64,000 bases of DNA, taken from Enterococcus saigonensis (GTDB lineage: Bacteria; Bacillota; Bacilli; Lactobacillales; Enterococcaceae). Positions 10,903-19,197 of this stretch are shown one piece after another. Position 1 is the stretch's first letter. Each line of letters opens with the position of its first letter. Below the pieces are notes generated by a model. It ran no database searches and was not told the DNA's origin. It was given only the letters and a program-made list of their open reading frames with translations. The stretch is taken from NCBI RefSeq assembly GCF_011397115.1, contig NZ_AP022822.1, forward strand, positions 2,150,001 to 2,214,000, given 5' to 3'. A program made the translations under genes and the position numbers.

Positions 10903-10955
10903 TTTATTATTTGTTTGCGCAAGCAAATAATAAAACATTAACTGAATAACGTCAA
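10903..10955 (-). promoter_or_regulatory. MarR operon promoter overlapping a 32-bp operator palindrome
   Basis: The promoter reads TTGACG (10955-10950), 17 bases, TATTAT (10932-10927). A palindrome with its centre at 10918/10919 covers 10903-10934 with a single mismatched pair. Its core is TTGCGCAA and its outer arms are AT-rich. It overlaps the -10 box, the usual arrangement for a MarR repressor site. Confidence 0.75.
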
Positions 10956-10980
10956 CTATAAAGATCCATTTAATAAATTA

Positions 10981-11006
10981 AAGCTTACATATTATTATGT
11001 AAGCTT
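10981..11006 (-). terminator. Hairpin in the gap before the MarR promoter
   Basis: AAGCTTACAT (10981-10990) pairs perfectly with ATGTAAGCTT (10997-11006). On the minus strand TTAATTTATT follows, so it is a moderate terminator candidate for the DUF1456 gene. The rest of 11007-11175 shows nothing I can name. Confidence 0.5.
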
Positions 11007-11175
11007 CTGTTCAAGACCTGAAATCAGATGGCTTGTACCGATTAATTCTGATTTGATTAGTTATCTTTAGTAGATTATTATAATAAACAGCAAATATATT
11101 CATTCCAAGGCTGGCTTAAAAGTAAATTGGGAGCTTTCAATTTATTATTCCAAAATAATACTACAAACAGGGCTC

Positions 11176-11688
11176 TTATACTTTCCTTCTATTATAAATA
11201 CCCAACCCTTTAAGAAAATTACGCATATATTTATCTCCACAAGGTTTAAAATTTCGTTGTCCTTCTTTTCGTAAAAAAGCGCCAATCTCCCCCTTTGATG
11301 GATAAAGCTCAACCTCGGCAAAAATAGCTAAGATATCTTCTGTAGTCATGGAAAGTGCAATTTTTAACTTTTTCAACAACACATTATTGATATTTTTAAT
11401 TTCCTTACTCTTTTGTGACGTCCCTTCTATAGCGGGTTTATCTTTTTGTGGTCCTCTTGCTAAGATAATTAAGCCATTTAAAAATGAATCAAAAATCTGA
11501 TTATTAATGGCTTTTTCGTAAATATTTTTTTCTGCACTGTCTTCGTGTTTACCTTGAGTTTTTGTCAGCATTGCTCGAGCTTCTTCTTTAGTTACCGAAA
11601 CACCACCAAGTTCAAAAGCTTTTATTAAATCCGTATCTTTAAGATCAATTGCGTATCGCAATCGTAATAATCGATCGTTATTATTCAT
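11176..11688 (-). CDS. DUF1456 family protein (YehS-like)
   Basis: 170 residues made of two copies of the DUF1456 unit. The first is NNDRLLRLRYAIDLKDTDLIKAF at the N terminus. The second starts near residue 100 (INNVLLKKLKIALSMTTEDILAIF). Each is followed by a G-x-F/V turn and a short basic helix. The C terminus, with KYMRNFLKGL, is typical. Escherichia coli YehS has this duplication; its biochemical role is unknown. GGAGG precedes the ATG. The gene lies alone downstream of rlmH with a 103-base gap. Confidence 0.85.
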   Translation of the reverse strand: MNNNDRLLRLRYAIDLKDTDLIKAFELGGVSVTKEEARAMLTKTQGKHEDSAEKNIYEKAINNQIFDSFLNGLIILARGPQKDKPAIEGTSQKSKEIKNINNVLLKKLKIALSMTTEDILAIFAEVELYPSKGEIGAFLRKEGQRNFKPCGDKYMRNFLKGLGIYNRRKV

Positions 11689-11791
11689 TTCTTCCTCCAG
11701 TTTTCTTATATTATATATGGAATAGATTTCTGTTTTTTATTAGTTAGGATTTAACTTCCCTAGATTGTTTTATAAATATCTTAGATTGTCA

Positions 11792-12271
11792 TTATTTGTG
11801 ATACGGTTCCCCATTATTTATCCGAAAAGCGCGATATATTTGCTCCACTAAAATCAAACGCATTAATTGATGGGGATAGGTCATTTTGCCAAAGGAAATT
11901 TGCGTATTACTACGTTTTATAACCTCTGGACTTAAACCCAGAGAGCCACCAATTACAAAAACAAAACTACTTTTTCCTCGGAGCATTAATTGTGAAATTT
12001 GTTTAGCAAAAGCTTCACTAGTTGGGTTTTCTCCTTCAATTGCCAATGCAAAAACATAATCTTGTTCTCTAATTTTAGCCAAGATGCGTTCGCCTTCTTT
12101 TTCCTTTACCTGCACCATTTGTGCGTCACTTAAATTTTCTGGTGCTTTTTCATCAGGTACTTCGAGTAACTCAATTTTTGTATAGCCACCGAGACGTTTT
12201 ACATATTCTTTTATCCCTTGAACTAAATATTTTTCTTTTAATTTACCGACTGCAATGATTTTGATTTGCAT
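11792..12271 (-). CDS. rlmH: 23S rRNA (pseudouridine-1915-N3)-methyltransferase RlmH
   Basis: 159 residues, the normal length of this SPOUT-class enzyme, which methylates pseudouridine 1915 in helix 69 of 23S rRNA on the 70S ribosome using S-adenosylmethionine. Family motifs are seen in order: IIAVGKLKEKYL at the N terminus, ALAIEGENPTSEAFA, FVIGGSLGLSPEV (trefoil-knot SAM loop) and SFGKMTYPHQLMRLILVEQIYRAF with the C-terminal YHK. The 3' end matches the place where SCC elements insert in staphylococci (orfX), but no element is inserted here. It is divergent from htrA, an order common in Lactobacillales. Confidence 0.97.
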   Translation of the reverse strand: MQIKIIAVGKLKEKYLVQGIKEYVKRLGGYTKIELLEVPDEKAPENLSDAQMVQVKEKEGERILAKIREQDYVFALAIEGENPTSEAFAKQISQLMLRGKSSFVFVIGGSLGLSPEVIKRSNTQISFGKMTYPHQLMRLILVEQIYRAFRINNGEPYHK

Positions 12272-12419
12272 GTTTTTCCTCTTTTCCCCAAGTGTTAATA
12301 AGTCTGTTTTAGTTTACCACAAAGTTTTACACAGTCCTGTTTCTTTTTGATAAATATTTGTCACGCAAAAAAGCCTGCTTGTCCCTATTAACCCCACCCA
12401 AACATACGTTTCTATCCTT

Positions 12420-12450
12420 TTATCCACATTGTTCACAAGTCTGTGGATAA
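12420..12450. promoter_or_regulatory. Pair of perfect, inverted DnaA boxes between rlmH and htrA
   Basis: TTATCCACA at 12420-12428 and its inverted copy TGTGGATAA at 12442-12450 both match the consensus DnaA box exactly. TTGTTCACA at 12429-12437 between them differs at one consensus position. The 363-base gap holds no gene. Its left half is otherwise featureless, and the right half carries htrA promoter elements (TATAAT at 12563-12568). Confidence 0.75.
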
Positions 12451-12634
12451 CTAATCCCCAGTTCTTTTTTATGCTTGTATCGACTATTTTTAAAGGAACA
12501 AGATAAAATTTCGTTATTTGTGAAATATTTCATACCAACTTCTTCATATTTTTTTCAAAGTCTATAATTAGACTAAACTCAGCAATAAATCATATACTAT
12601 ACTTATAAGAATTCCACATTAAGGGGGAAAAAAC

Positions 12635-13897
12635 ATGCAAAGAAAAAAATCAGGAGGCACATTTAGCCGTTTTTTAGTCGGATTATTAGGTGGTGTCTTA
12701 GGGGCTGTCTTAGTCGGAGGCGGCTACTTATTAGCTACAGGAGCAGACTTGCAACCAAATAATAACGCAACTGAACAAACAACCACTGCAAGTGGAGATA
12801 CCAAAGTCTCAAATGTCAAAGTCAATGCAGATACAGATATTACCTCAGCGGTGGATAAAGTCCAAGATGCAGTTGTTTCTGTCATTAACTTACAAAAACA
12901 ACAAGCCTCATCAAGTAATCCTTTTGGCGATTTATTTGGTCAAGGACAATCTGAAGCAGAATCTGAAAGTGATAGCGAATCAGGTGGCTTACAAGCTGTC
13001 GGTGAAGGTAGTGGTGTCATTTATAAAAAAGACGGTAAAACCGCTTATGTTGTAACCAATAATCACGTTGTTGAAGGACAAGATGGTTTGGAAGTCGTTT
13101 TAAAGAATGGTGAAAAAATCAAAGCTGAGTTAGTTGGAACAGACAGTTATACCGATTTGGCTGTTTTAAAAATCAGCAGTGATAAAGTTGATAAAACAGC
13201 TACGTTCGGCGATTCTTCAGAATTAAAAGTTGGCGAACCTGCGATTGCTATCGGCTCCCCACTCGGTTCACAATATGCAAACTCTGTAACCTCTGGGATT
13301 ATTTCTTCATTAAATCGCCAAGTAGCTGATTCTCAAACCGGCGTCAATATCAGTGCGATTCAAACAGATGCTGCGATTAATCCGGGTAACTCTGGTGGCC
13401 CATTAGTAAATATCGCTGGTCAAGTGATTGGAATTAACTCAAGTAAAATTGCTTCAACAAATTCTTCAAGCTCTGATATTAGTGTTGAAGGCATGGGCTT
13501 TGCCATTCCAAGTAACGATGTAGTCTCCATTATTAATCAGCTTGAGAAAAATGGTAAAGTTATTCGTCCAGCACTTGGTATTACTATGGTTGACTTATCT
13601 GCGGTAACGTCACAACAACAAGAACAAATTTTGAAAGTACCAAATACTGTAAAAAACGGCGTGGTTATCACTTCTGTTCAAAATGCTACGCCAGCAGAGC
13701 AAGCTGGTTTAAAACAATATGATGTTATTACAAAACTTGATGGAAAAGAAGTTGATTCCAGTTCTGATTTGCAATCTGCTTTATACAAGAAAAAAGTTGG
13801 CGATTCCATTGAAATTACTTACTACCGTGGTAGTAAAGAACACACAACTAAAGTTTCATTAACTATTGATCAGTCTGCTTTAAAGCAAAATAATTAA
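12635..13897 (+). CDS. htrA: HtrA/DegP-type surface serine protease
   Basis: 420 residues, membrane-anchored with the protease outside. A basic N terminus is followed by one hydrophobic segment (about 12-35), then a low-complexity Ser/Glu/Asn linker. The trypsin-like domain has catalytic His144 (NNHVVEG), Asp174 (DLAVLKI) and Ser253 (GNSGGPL). One C-terminal PDZ domain covers about 315-410 (EQAGLKQYDVI). The family degrades misfolded exported proteins and trims surface proteins under heat or secretion stress. The single copy with a single PDZ is normal for Lactobacillales. AAGGGGGA precedes the ATG, and TATAAT at 12563-12568 is a likely -10. Confidence 0.97.
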   Translation: MQRKKSGGTFSRFLVGLLGGVLGAVLVGGGYLLATGADLQPNNNATEQTTTASGDTKVSNVKVNADTDITSAVDKVQDAVVSVINLQKQQASSSNPFGDLFGQGQSEAESESDSESGGLQAVGEGSGVIYKKDGKTAYVVTNNHVVEGQDGLEVVLKNGEKIKAELVGTDSYTDLAVLKISSDKVDKTATFGDSSELKVGEPAIAIGSPLGSQYANSVTSGIISSLNRQVADSQTGVNISAIQTDAAINPGNSGGPLVNIAGQVIGINSSKIASTNSSSSDISVEGMGFAIPSNDVVSIINQLEKNGKVIRPALGITMVDLSAVTSQQQEQILKVPNTVKNGVVITSVQNATPAEQAGLKQYDVITKLDGKEVDSSSDLQSALYKKKVGDSIEITYYRGSKEHTTKVSLTIDQSALKQNN

Positions 13898-13911
13898 TTT
13901 AAACAGGAATT

Positions 13912-13942
13912 CACCTGCAGTCATCTGATTGCAGGTGTTTTT
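13912..13942 (+). terminator. htrA terminator
   Basis: CACCTGCA (13912-13919) and TGCAGGTG (13930-13937) form an 8-bp stem followed by TTTTTG. Confidence 0.9.
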
Positions 13943-13988
13943 GTCTAAAACAAAAAGAACCTTTCACAGTATTTGTATCGTCCTTATT

Positions 13989-14012
13989 GTTAGATTTTTA
14001 ATCTAACTTTTT
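13989..14012 (+). terminator. Second hairpin with T5 behind htrA
   Basis: GTTAGATT (13989-13996) pairs with AATCTAAC (14000-14007) with TTTTT after it. It faces the end of the minus-strand ytpR gene. Confidence 0.65.
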
Positions 14013-14044
14013 AGGCGTACTACATTCTGCGAAAAGTTCTTTAT

Positions 14045-14653
14045 TTAGGCTAACTTAAATTCACTACCCACAACAGCATCTTGACTTAATTCTAAAATGC
14101 CTTTTTTCTGTGGTGCATTAGGCAATTCTAATTCTTTAGCTGAACAAATCATACCATAGCTTTCTACACCCCGTAACACACCCGGCCAAATTAGCATTCC
14201 ATCAGGCATCATCGTCCCAGGTTTTGCAACTACTACTTTCAATCCTTCACGAATATTGGCAGCACCGCAGACAATCTGCAGCACTTCTCCATTATCAACT
14301 TCCGTTTGTGTAATTGATAGATGATCGCTATCAGGATGTGGCACACAGCTTTTGACAAACCCAACCACAAAATGTGGCGCATGATCATAAGGTAGCTTCT
14401 CACTAAATCCAGAAATTGCTAACTTTTCATTTAATAGATCAATTTGCTCGTCTGTTAGTGAAATGGCGCCACTGCCAGTTAATGATAGAAATTCAGAAAC
14501 GTGAAAAAAATTCCAACCGACAATTGTACCTGCGCTATTTTTAATTTGCGCAATATTGAATTTTCGTTCAACAGTTTGTTCTAATCCCTTATCGTCAGCC
14601 ATCATTACTATTAAAGTGTCGCCAACGTGGGCTTTGTTGTATGCAAAAATCAC
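14045..14653 (-). CDS. ytpR: YtpR-family tRNA-binding (EMAP/OB-fold) protein
   Basis: 202 residues. The N-terminal half (1-90) is the YtpR-specific domain. The second half (about 92-200) is the OB-fold tRNA-binding module also found in the PheRS beta chain and MetRS: VGFVKSCVPHPDSDHLSITQTEVDNG, then IVCGAANIREG, VVVAKPG and GMICSAKELEL. The start is GTG at 14653, chosen because AGGAGG stands 7 bases before it. Together with the downstream thioredoxin and M42 peptidase it recalls the ytoP-ytpP-ytpR cluster of Bacillus. The cellular role is unproven; binding of structured RNA or tRNA is inferred from the fold. Confidence 0.92.
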   Translation of the reverse strand: MIFAYNKAHVGDTLIVMMADDKGLEQTVERKFNIAQIKNSAGTIVGWNFFHVSEFLSLTGSGAISLTDEQIDLLNEKLAISGFSEKLPYDHAPHFVVGFVKSCVPHPDSDHLSITQTEVDNGEVLQIVCGAANIREGLKVVVAKPGTMMPDGMLIWPGVLRGVESYGMICSAKELELPNAPQKKGILELSQDAVVGSEFKLA

Positions 14654-14742
14654 AACGTTTCCTCCTCAAAAAACTCTTTCAAAATTTGTAGCGTAATTGT
14701 CTTAACTACCGCTAGCTATCTTACCAAAAAAGAAGGATGTCG

Positions 14743-15210
14743 TCATGCTTTTTCGTTTTTTTCTTCATAAGTTACAACTAAAACATCACAGGGAGCTTCT
14801 CGGATAACAAAACTTGCTACACTTCCAGTCATAAATCGTTCGACAGCATTTAAGCCTGATTGGCCAACCATCACTAAATCAATAGCGTATTTTTCCGGTA
14901 GTTGCTGCGCCATTGCACTTTTGGCTGAGCCATACGCGATAATGCCTTCAATATTGGTAAAGTCAACAGACTTACCATATTTTTTACACTCTTCAATTAG
15001 TAATTTGGCCGTATTGGCTTCTTGATCGACAATATTTTGATTCAACGAACTATACCCCATTAAAACTGGAACATTTTGTTGAATGACATTGGCAACGTAA
15101 ACTTTACCATCATTGCGCCGTGCAACTTCCACAGCTTTTTGAAAAGCCTGAGTTGCCTGTTCTGAACCGTCAATACCGACTAAAATGTTTTGATATGCCT
15201 GTTCACTCAT
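14743..15210 (-). CDS. Universal stress protein, UspA family
   Basis: 155 residues, a single Usp domain. The N-terminal strand is NILVGIDGSEQATQAF. The ATP-binding signature at the C terminus is GQSGLNAVERFMTGSVASFV, matching G-2x-G-9x-G-(S/T), so it should be the nucleotide-binding subtype. AAGGAG lies before the ATG. It sits 14 bases after the thioredoxin gene and is probably cotranscribed with it. Such proteins are cytoplasmic homodimers induced in stress or stationary phase. Confidence 0.93.
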   Translation of the reverse strand: MSEQAYQNILVGIDGSEQATQAFQKAVEVARRNDGKVYVANVIQQNVPVLMGYSSLNQNIVDQEANTAKLLIEECKKYGKSVDFTNIEGIIAYGSAKSAMAQQLPEKYAIDLVMVGQSGLNAVERFMTGSVASFVIREAPCDVLVVTYEEKNEKA

Positions 15211-15224
15211 AGTAATCTCCTTCT

Positions 15225-15545
15225 TTATGCTTGTGGTAAGTTATTTAGAAATTCTTCAATTTCTCCTTTTGTTTTACGATCTTTATTGACCAAACGACCT
15301 AGCTCTTTACCATCTTTAATCGCTACTAAACTCGGTATGCCAAAAATATTCCATTTAGCTGCAACATCAATGTATTCATCACGATCGACTTCAATAAATT
15401 GAAATTGAGGAAAATCTGCCTCAATTTCTGGTAACGCCGGCTTAATAAAACGACAGTCTCCACACCAATCAGCGGTGAAGAAAAAAACATTTTGCCCCTT
15501 ATCTACGTAAGTCGCTAATTCTTCTAAATTCTTAGGAATAATCAT
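15225..15545 (-). CDS. ytpP: Thioredoxin-like protein (YtpP type)
   Basis: 106 residues with one thioredoxin fold. The active site is WCGDC (Cys28, Cys31) rather than the WCGPC of classical thioredoxin, a variant seen in YtpP-like proteins. The cis-Pro segment IFGIPSLVAI is present. AAGGAG precedes the ATG. It is followed on the same strand by usp and ytpR and preceded by the M42 peptidase gene. It probably acts as a thiol-disulfide oxidoreductase or thiol peroxidase partner in the cytoplasm; its specific target is unknown. Confidence 0.92.
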   Translation of the reverse strand: MIIPKNLEELATYVDKGQNVFFFTADWCGDCRFIKPALPEIEADFPQFQFIEVDRDEYIDVAAKWNIFGIPSLVAIKDGKELGRLVNKDRKTKGEIEEFLNNLPQA

Positions 15546-15636
15546 AATATCTCCTTTTTACACTTTACTCGTAAAATTGGTAAGGTTACTGAAATTTAGC
15601 TAGTTAAAAGTAAATAATTTAACTTACAACTGCCAA

Positions 15637-16716
15637 TTATTTGCCACCAACAATGGTAGCTACTGTACTTTTATCTAAACCTTTTAATGTTTGAATTAAC
15701 ATTTCACGAGCTGCTTCAAAGTCGGCAATACTAAACATCGTTTGGTGTGTATGAATGTAGCGTCCACAAACCCCAATAACTGTACTTGGTACACCTTCAT
15801 TAGTTGTATGCGCCGCACCGGCATCTGTTCCGCCTTTTGAAACAAAGTATTGATACGGAATATTGTTTGTTTCTGCTGTATCTAACAAGTATTCTTTCAA
15901 GCGTGGCAACATAATCAAACCTGGATCATAAATTCGCATTAACGTGCCTTCACCTAAATGACCAAAAGTACCGTTTTTTGTGACCGTATCATCAGCTGCA
16001 GAACAATCAACGGCAAAAAATAAATCCGGTTTAAATTTAGAAACAGAGGGTTTTGATCCTCTTAAACCAACTTCTTCTTGCACATTCGCACCGGCAATTA
16101 AAGTATGACCTAATTTTTCATTTTCTAACGCTTCTAAGGCTTCTAAAACAAGTGTACAGCCATAGCGGTTATCCCATGCCTTACTAATAATATTTTTGCC
16201 GTTTGCAGTTTTAATCGTTTCCACTTGCGGTACGATTGTATCTCCTGGTAACACTCCATACTCTAGAGCTTCTTCTTTTGAAGTAAAACCAGCATCAAAT
16301 AAAATACTGTCCACAGAAACATTTTGTTGGCCACTTGTTCCTCGCAATAAATGTGGTGGAACGGAACTAGAGATACATGGGTAGTTATGACCCGTGGCTG
16401 TTTTTAAAGTAAAACGTTGTGCCGAAACAACGTAAGGATTCCAACCACCTAATGGTACAACTTTAAATAAACCGGTTGCCGTAATTTCTGTCAACATGAA
16501 TCCTACTTCGTCCATATGAGCGGCTACCATTACCCGTGGTGCTGATGCGTCTTCATTATGACGAATACCAAAAAGTCCACCCAGACCATCTTGTTGAATT
16601 TCATCCACAAGTGGTGTCATTTTTTCTTTCATGTATGCTCTGACTTCATGTTCAAAACCACTTGTTCCTTGTAATTCTGTTAGTTCTTTAATACGTGCAA
16701 ATGTTTTTTCTTCCAT
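15637..16716 (-). CDS. pepA: M42 family glutamyl/leucyl aminopeptidase
   Basis: 359 residues, the normal length for M42 metallopeptidases, which form large tetrahedral dodecamers and trim peptides in the cytoplasm. Zinc-site motifs in order: VAAHMDEVGFM (His, Asp), KAWDNRYGC (bridging Asp), NVQEEVGLRG (catalytic Glu pair), AVDCSAADD and a C-terminal VCGRYIHTHQTMF (His). Lactococcal PepA of this family prefers N-terminal Glu/Asp; that assignment is by family, not proven here. It stands at the head of the ytpP-usp-ytpR direction and is divergent from a PepSY-like membrane protein, as ytoP and ytzB are in Bacillus. Confidence 0.93.
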   Translation of the reverse strand: MEEKTFARIKELTELQGTSGFEHEVRAYMKEKMTPLVDEIQQDGLGGLFGIRHNEDASAPRVMVAAHMDEVGFMLTEITATGLFKVVPLGGWNPYVVSAQRFTLKTATGHNYPCISSSVPPHLLRGTSGQQNVSVDSILFDAGFTSKEEALEYGVLPGDTIVPQVETIKTANGKNIISKAWDNRYGCTLVLEALEALENEKLGHTLIAGANVQEEVGLRGSKPSVSKFKPDLFFAVDCSAADDTVTKNGTFGHLGEGTLMRIYDPGLIMLPRLKEYLLDTAETNNIPYQYFVSKGGTDAGAAHTTNEGVPSTVIGVCGRYIHTHQTMFSIADFEAAREMLIQTLKGLDKSTVATIVGGK

Positions 16717-16931
16717 CTATTTACGCCCGTAGGCTAACCCTTCTTTCATAAAAAATCTTTACATGCCTATTATAGCATAACAAACTCAAAGCAAAATTGA
16801 TTCAATACGAAAGTAGTTTTTTCTATTTATTTTTTTACTTTGTGCTAAAATAAAAGTGGATAAATAATGAAGACACACTCTAGCTGTTAATAGCAGAGAT
16901 TATTGGATGAAAGAGTATAGGAGGGCGCCGA

Positions 16932-17279
16932 ATGAACAACGAAAATGAATTTTCATATTTTAAAGGCGGACTGGCGCTGGGAATGAGTGTTGGTCTGGTC
17001 GGTGGAATGGCTTCGGCCTTTTGGCTACAGCAAAAAAGAACATTGCGGGCAGATAATGTTTTACACATTGTAAAAGAGGAATTTTTAAAAGAAGGCCCAA
17101 TTGAAGGATCTTGGATTAATTTTGAAAAACAACCATTGCGAAAATTTGCCATTCATTCTGAAGGCTATGAAGGCGGTATCACACGCTTAGAAGATGACCA
17201 ATTGGTGACGTATGAATTTTTAGCTGATGCGAAAACTGGGACTGTTCTAGATGTTAAGCGAGTAAAAATTAGCGAATGA
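16932..17279 (+). CDS. Small membrane-anchored PepSY-like protein (YtzB type)
   Basis: 115 residues. One Gly-rich hydrophobic helix (about 12-32, GGLALGMSVGLVGGMASAFW) anchors it. The remaining 80 residues resemble a PepSY/propeptide domain, with KEGPIEGSWINFEKQPL and a final YEFLADAKTGTVLDVKRV strand. GGAGGGCGCC lies before the ATG. It is divergent from the M42 peptidase. PepSY domains often inhibit peptidases, so a link with its neighbour is tempting, but the domain would face outward while M42 enzymes are cytoplasmic. The role is unknown. Confidence 0.8.
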   Translation: MNNENEFSYFKGGLALGMSVGLVGGMASAFWLQQKRTLRADNVLHIVKEEFLKEGPIEGSWINFEKQPLRKFAIHSEGYEGGITRLEDDQLVTYEFLADAKTGTVLDVKRVKISE

Positions 17280-17322
17280 TTCCAAATTGGCAAAAAGTTG
17301 CTACATTTATGAATTGCGATAA

Positions 17323-17370
17323 AAAAACGACTGCAAAGGCCTATACTACTAAACCTTTGCAGTCGTTTTT
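17323..17370. terminator. Bidirectional terminator between ytzB-like gene and pepV
   Basis: AAAAACGACTGCAAAGG (17323-17339) pairs perfectly with 17354-17370, with A and T tails on the two sides. The remaining gap up to pepV holds nothing recognisable. Confidence 0.9.
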
Positions 17371-17530
17371 TATCGTATTTTCTTTCCTGTATTAAACGTG
17401 AGAATACACCGCGGACAAAAATAATCTGCGTATGTTTCAACGTAACACATACAACATTGCTTAAAAAGCGCATCTTGTTTTATCCCAGTGATGTCAATTA
17501 TGAAGGCTGATGTTTCAGCTTTTCATTTTT

Positions 17531-18955
17531 TTACTTTGCTAAGCGATAAATAGCATCGGCATATATTGCTGTTGCTCGCAATAAATCGTCTAAAGTCATA
17601 AATTCATTTGCTTGGTGCATCGTATCCACATAGCCTGGGAACATCGCGCCATAAGCTACACCACGTTCCAACAAGCGTCCATAAGTCCCTCCACCGATAA
17701 TCTTTTCATGACCTTTTTCGCCAGTATGATCTTCATAAACTGACAATAATGTCGCTACCAATGGATCATCTTCTGGTACGTAATGTGGTAACATATTCCG
17801 TTCGTTGTGAGTAATGGAAGCACCTTGCATGCCTAATTTACCATCAACAGAAATTTCTAAGCCTTCTGCCGTAACCCCTTTTGGATAACGGAAGTTCATC
17901 GCGATAAAGTTATCAGCTTGAAAACCATCAGTACTTTCTTTAAAAGCAAACAAACCAGCATTCATTGTAAGTTTGCCCATTTTTTCATCTTCGTAAGCTA
18001 CGCCTAACTTTTCACCGTAAAAATCTTCATGGATAATTGTGCCTGCTACGTGCAAGAATTGTTTTGCGCCACCACCAAATTTGAATTGATCTAAAAATAA
18101 CGCTAAGAAAGTTCCTGCATTTATCCCAGATTGTGGACTAGCACCATGTGCACTTTTACCAACTAATTCTAATGAAGCTTCTACACCTTCAACTGTAATT
18201 GTGCCTGTAACAGGATTTTTTTCAACAAAGTCATAAAATGCTTTTTCCATTGCTAGAGCTTCCTGATCACTTGGTAAGATAACTTTAGCATTTGCTGCCC
18301 CAGGAACCATATTTTCTCTTAAACCAGCGGCGAAATTTTTCAATCGGTATTCGCCTTCGTTATTGCCGTGGAAGTGTGCACCTAATGTGATATTCCCTTT
18401 TTCACCGTTAATAATTGGAAATTCAGCATCTGGTGAGAAACCAAAATCTGGTTTTTCTTCATGTTCAAAATAATAATTCATGTCTGCCCAACCAGATTCT
18501 TCATCAGAACCAACGACAAAGCGAATTTTTTTACTTAGTGGTAAGCCTAAATCACGAACAATTTTCATACCATAATAAGCTGCCATACTTGGCCCCTTAT
18601 CATCAGAAGAACCACGTGCAAAAATTTTGCCATCTTTCAATTCTGGTTCGTATGGATCTGTCTCCCAACCATCACCAGCAGGTACCACATCCATATGGCC
18701 AAAAATACCAAGAGTTTCGTCACCTTCACCAAATTCAATATGTCCGGCATAGTTAGCGACATTTTTAACTGTAAATCCATCTCTTTCACCATAAGCCAGC
18801 ATATGTTTTAAAGCATCCCGTGGCCCTGGGCCAAAAGGCGCATCTACTGTTTTTTTGTTGTCATCTCTTTCACTGTTAATGCGCAGTAAGTCGAATAAGT
18901 CTTTTAACAAATCGTCTTTTCGAGCTTCGACTTCTTTTTGCCAATTAATTTCCAT
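17531..18955 (-). CDS. pepV: Dipeptidase PepV (M20 family)
   Basis: 474 residues from the ATG at 18955, chosen over the ATG at 18961 because AGGAGG lies only 2 bases before the latter and 8 before the former. PepV is a monomeric dizinc M20A dipeptidase of lactic acid bacteria that cleaves beta-Ala- and many other dipeptides. Metal ligands in order: GHMDVVP (His), ARGSSDDKG (bridging Asp), SDEESGW (catalytic Glu, ligand Glu), SPDAEFP (Asp) and MHQANEF (His) at the C terminus. The large lid domain is present between about 190 and 385. It is monocistronic. Confidence 0.96.
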   Translation of the reverse strand: MEINWQKEVEARKDDLLKDLFDLLRINSERDDNKKTVDAPFGPGPRDALKHMLAYGERDGFTVKNVANYAGHIEFGEGDETLGIFGHMDVVPAGDGWETDPYEPELKDGKIFARGSSDDKGPSMAAYYGMKIVRDLGLPLSKKIRFVVGSDEESGWADMNYYFEHEEKPDFGFSPDAEFPIINGEKGNITLGAHFHGNNEGEYRLKNFAAGLRENMVPGAANAKVILPSDQEALAMEKAFYDFVEKNPVTGTITVEGVEASLELVGKSAHGASPQSGINAGTFLALFLDQFKFGGGAKQFLHVAGTIIHEDFYGEKLGVAYEDEKMGKLTMNAGLFAFKESTDGFQADNFIAMNFRYPKGVTAEGLEISVDGKLGMQGASITHNERNMLPHYVPEDDPLVATLLSVYEDHTGEKGHEKIIGGGTYGRLLERGVAYGAMFPGYVDTMHQANEFMTLDDLLRATAIYADAIYRLAK

Positions 18956-19197
18956 CTGCATTTCCTCCTGACAATTACGAGACTTTGATTTGAACTTTCT
19001 TGTTCTAATTCTCCATCTCCGTATAAATCTTCGTTATTTTCCCACCCATCATACCACTTTTAAAGGCTTTTTGACAAAGGATGGTGACTGATTTTTGGTA
19101 AGGTCAGCAAGATTAGTTATAATGGAATCAAAGAATGTACGACACAAAAATGAAGTCGAGTAAATTTTGTTGTTAAAAACAATATAAAGGAGTAAAA

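Noticed and set aside
11792..12271. SCC-type integration at the rlmH 3' end
   Set aside because: The region behind rlmH leads into an ordinary DUF1456 gene; no ccr recombinase, repeat of the 3' end or foreign composition seen.
17165..17473. 102-codon minus-strand ORF between the PepSY-like gene and pepV
   Set aside because: Runs through a strong bidirectional terminator and antisense to the PepSY-like gene; no ribosome site.
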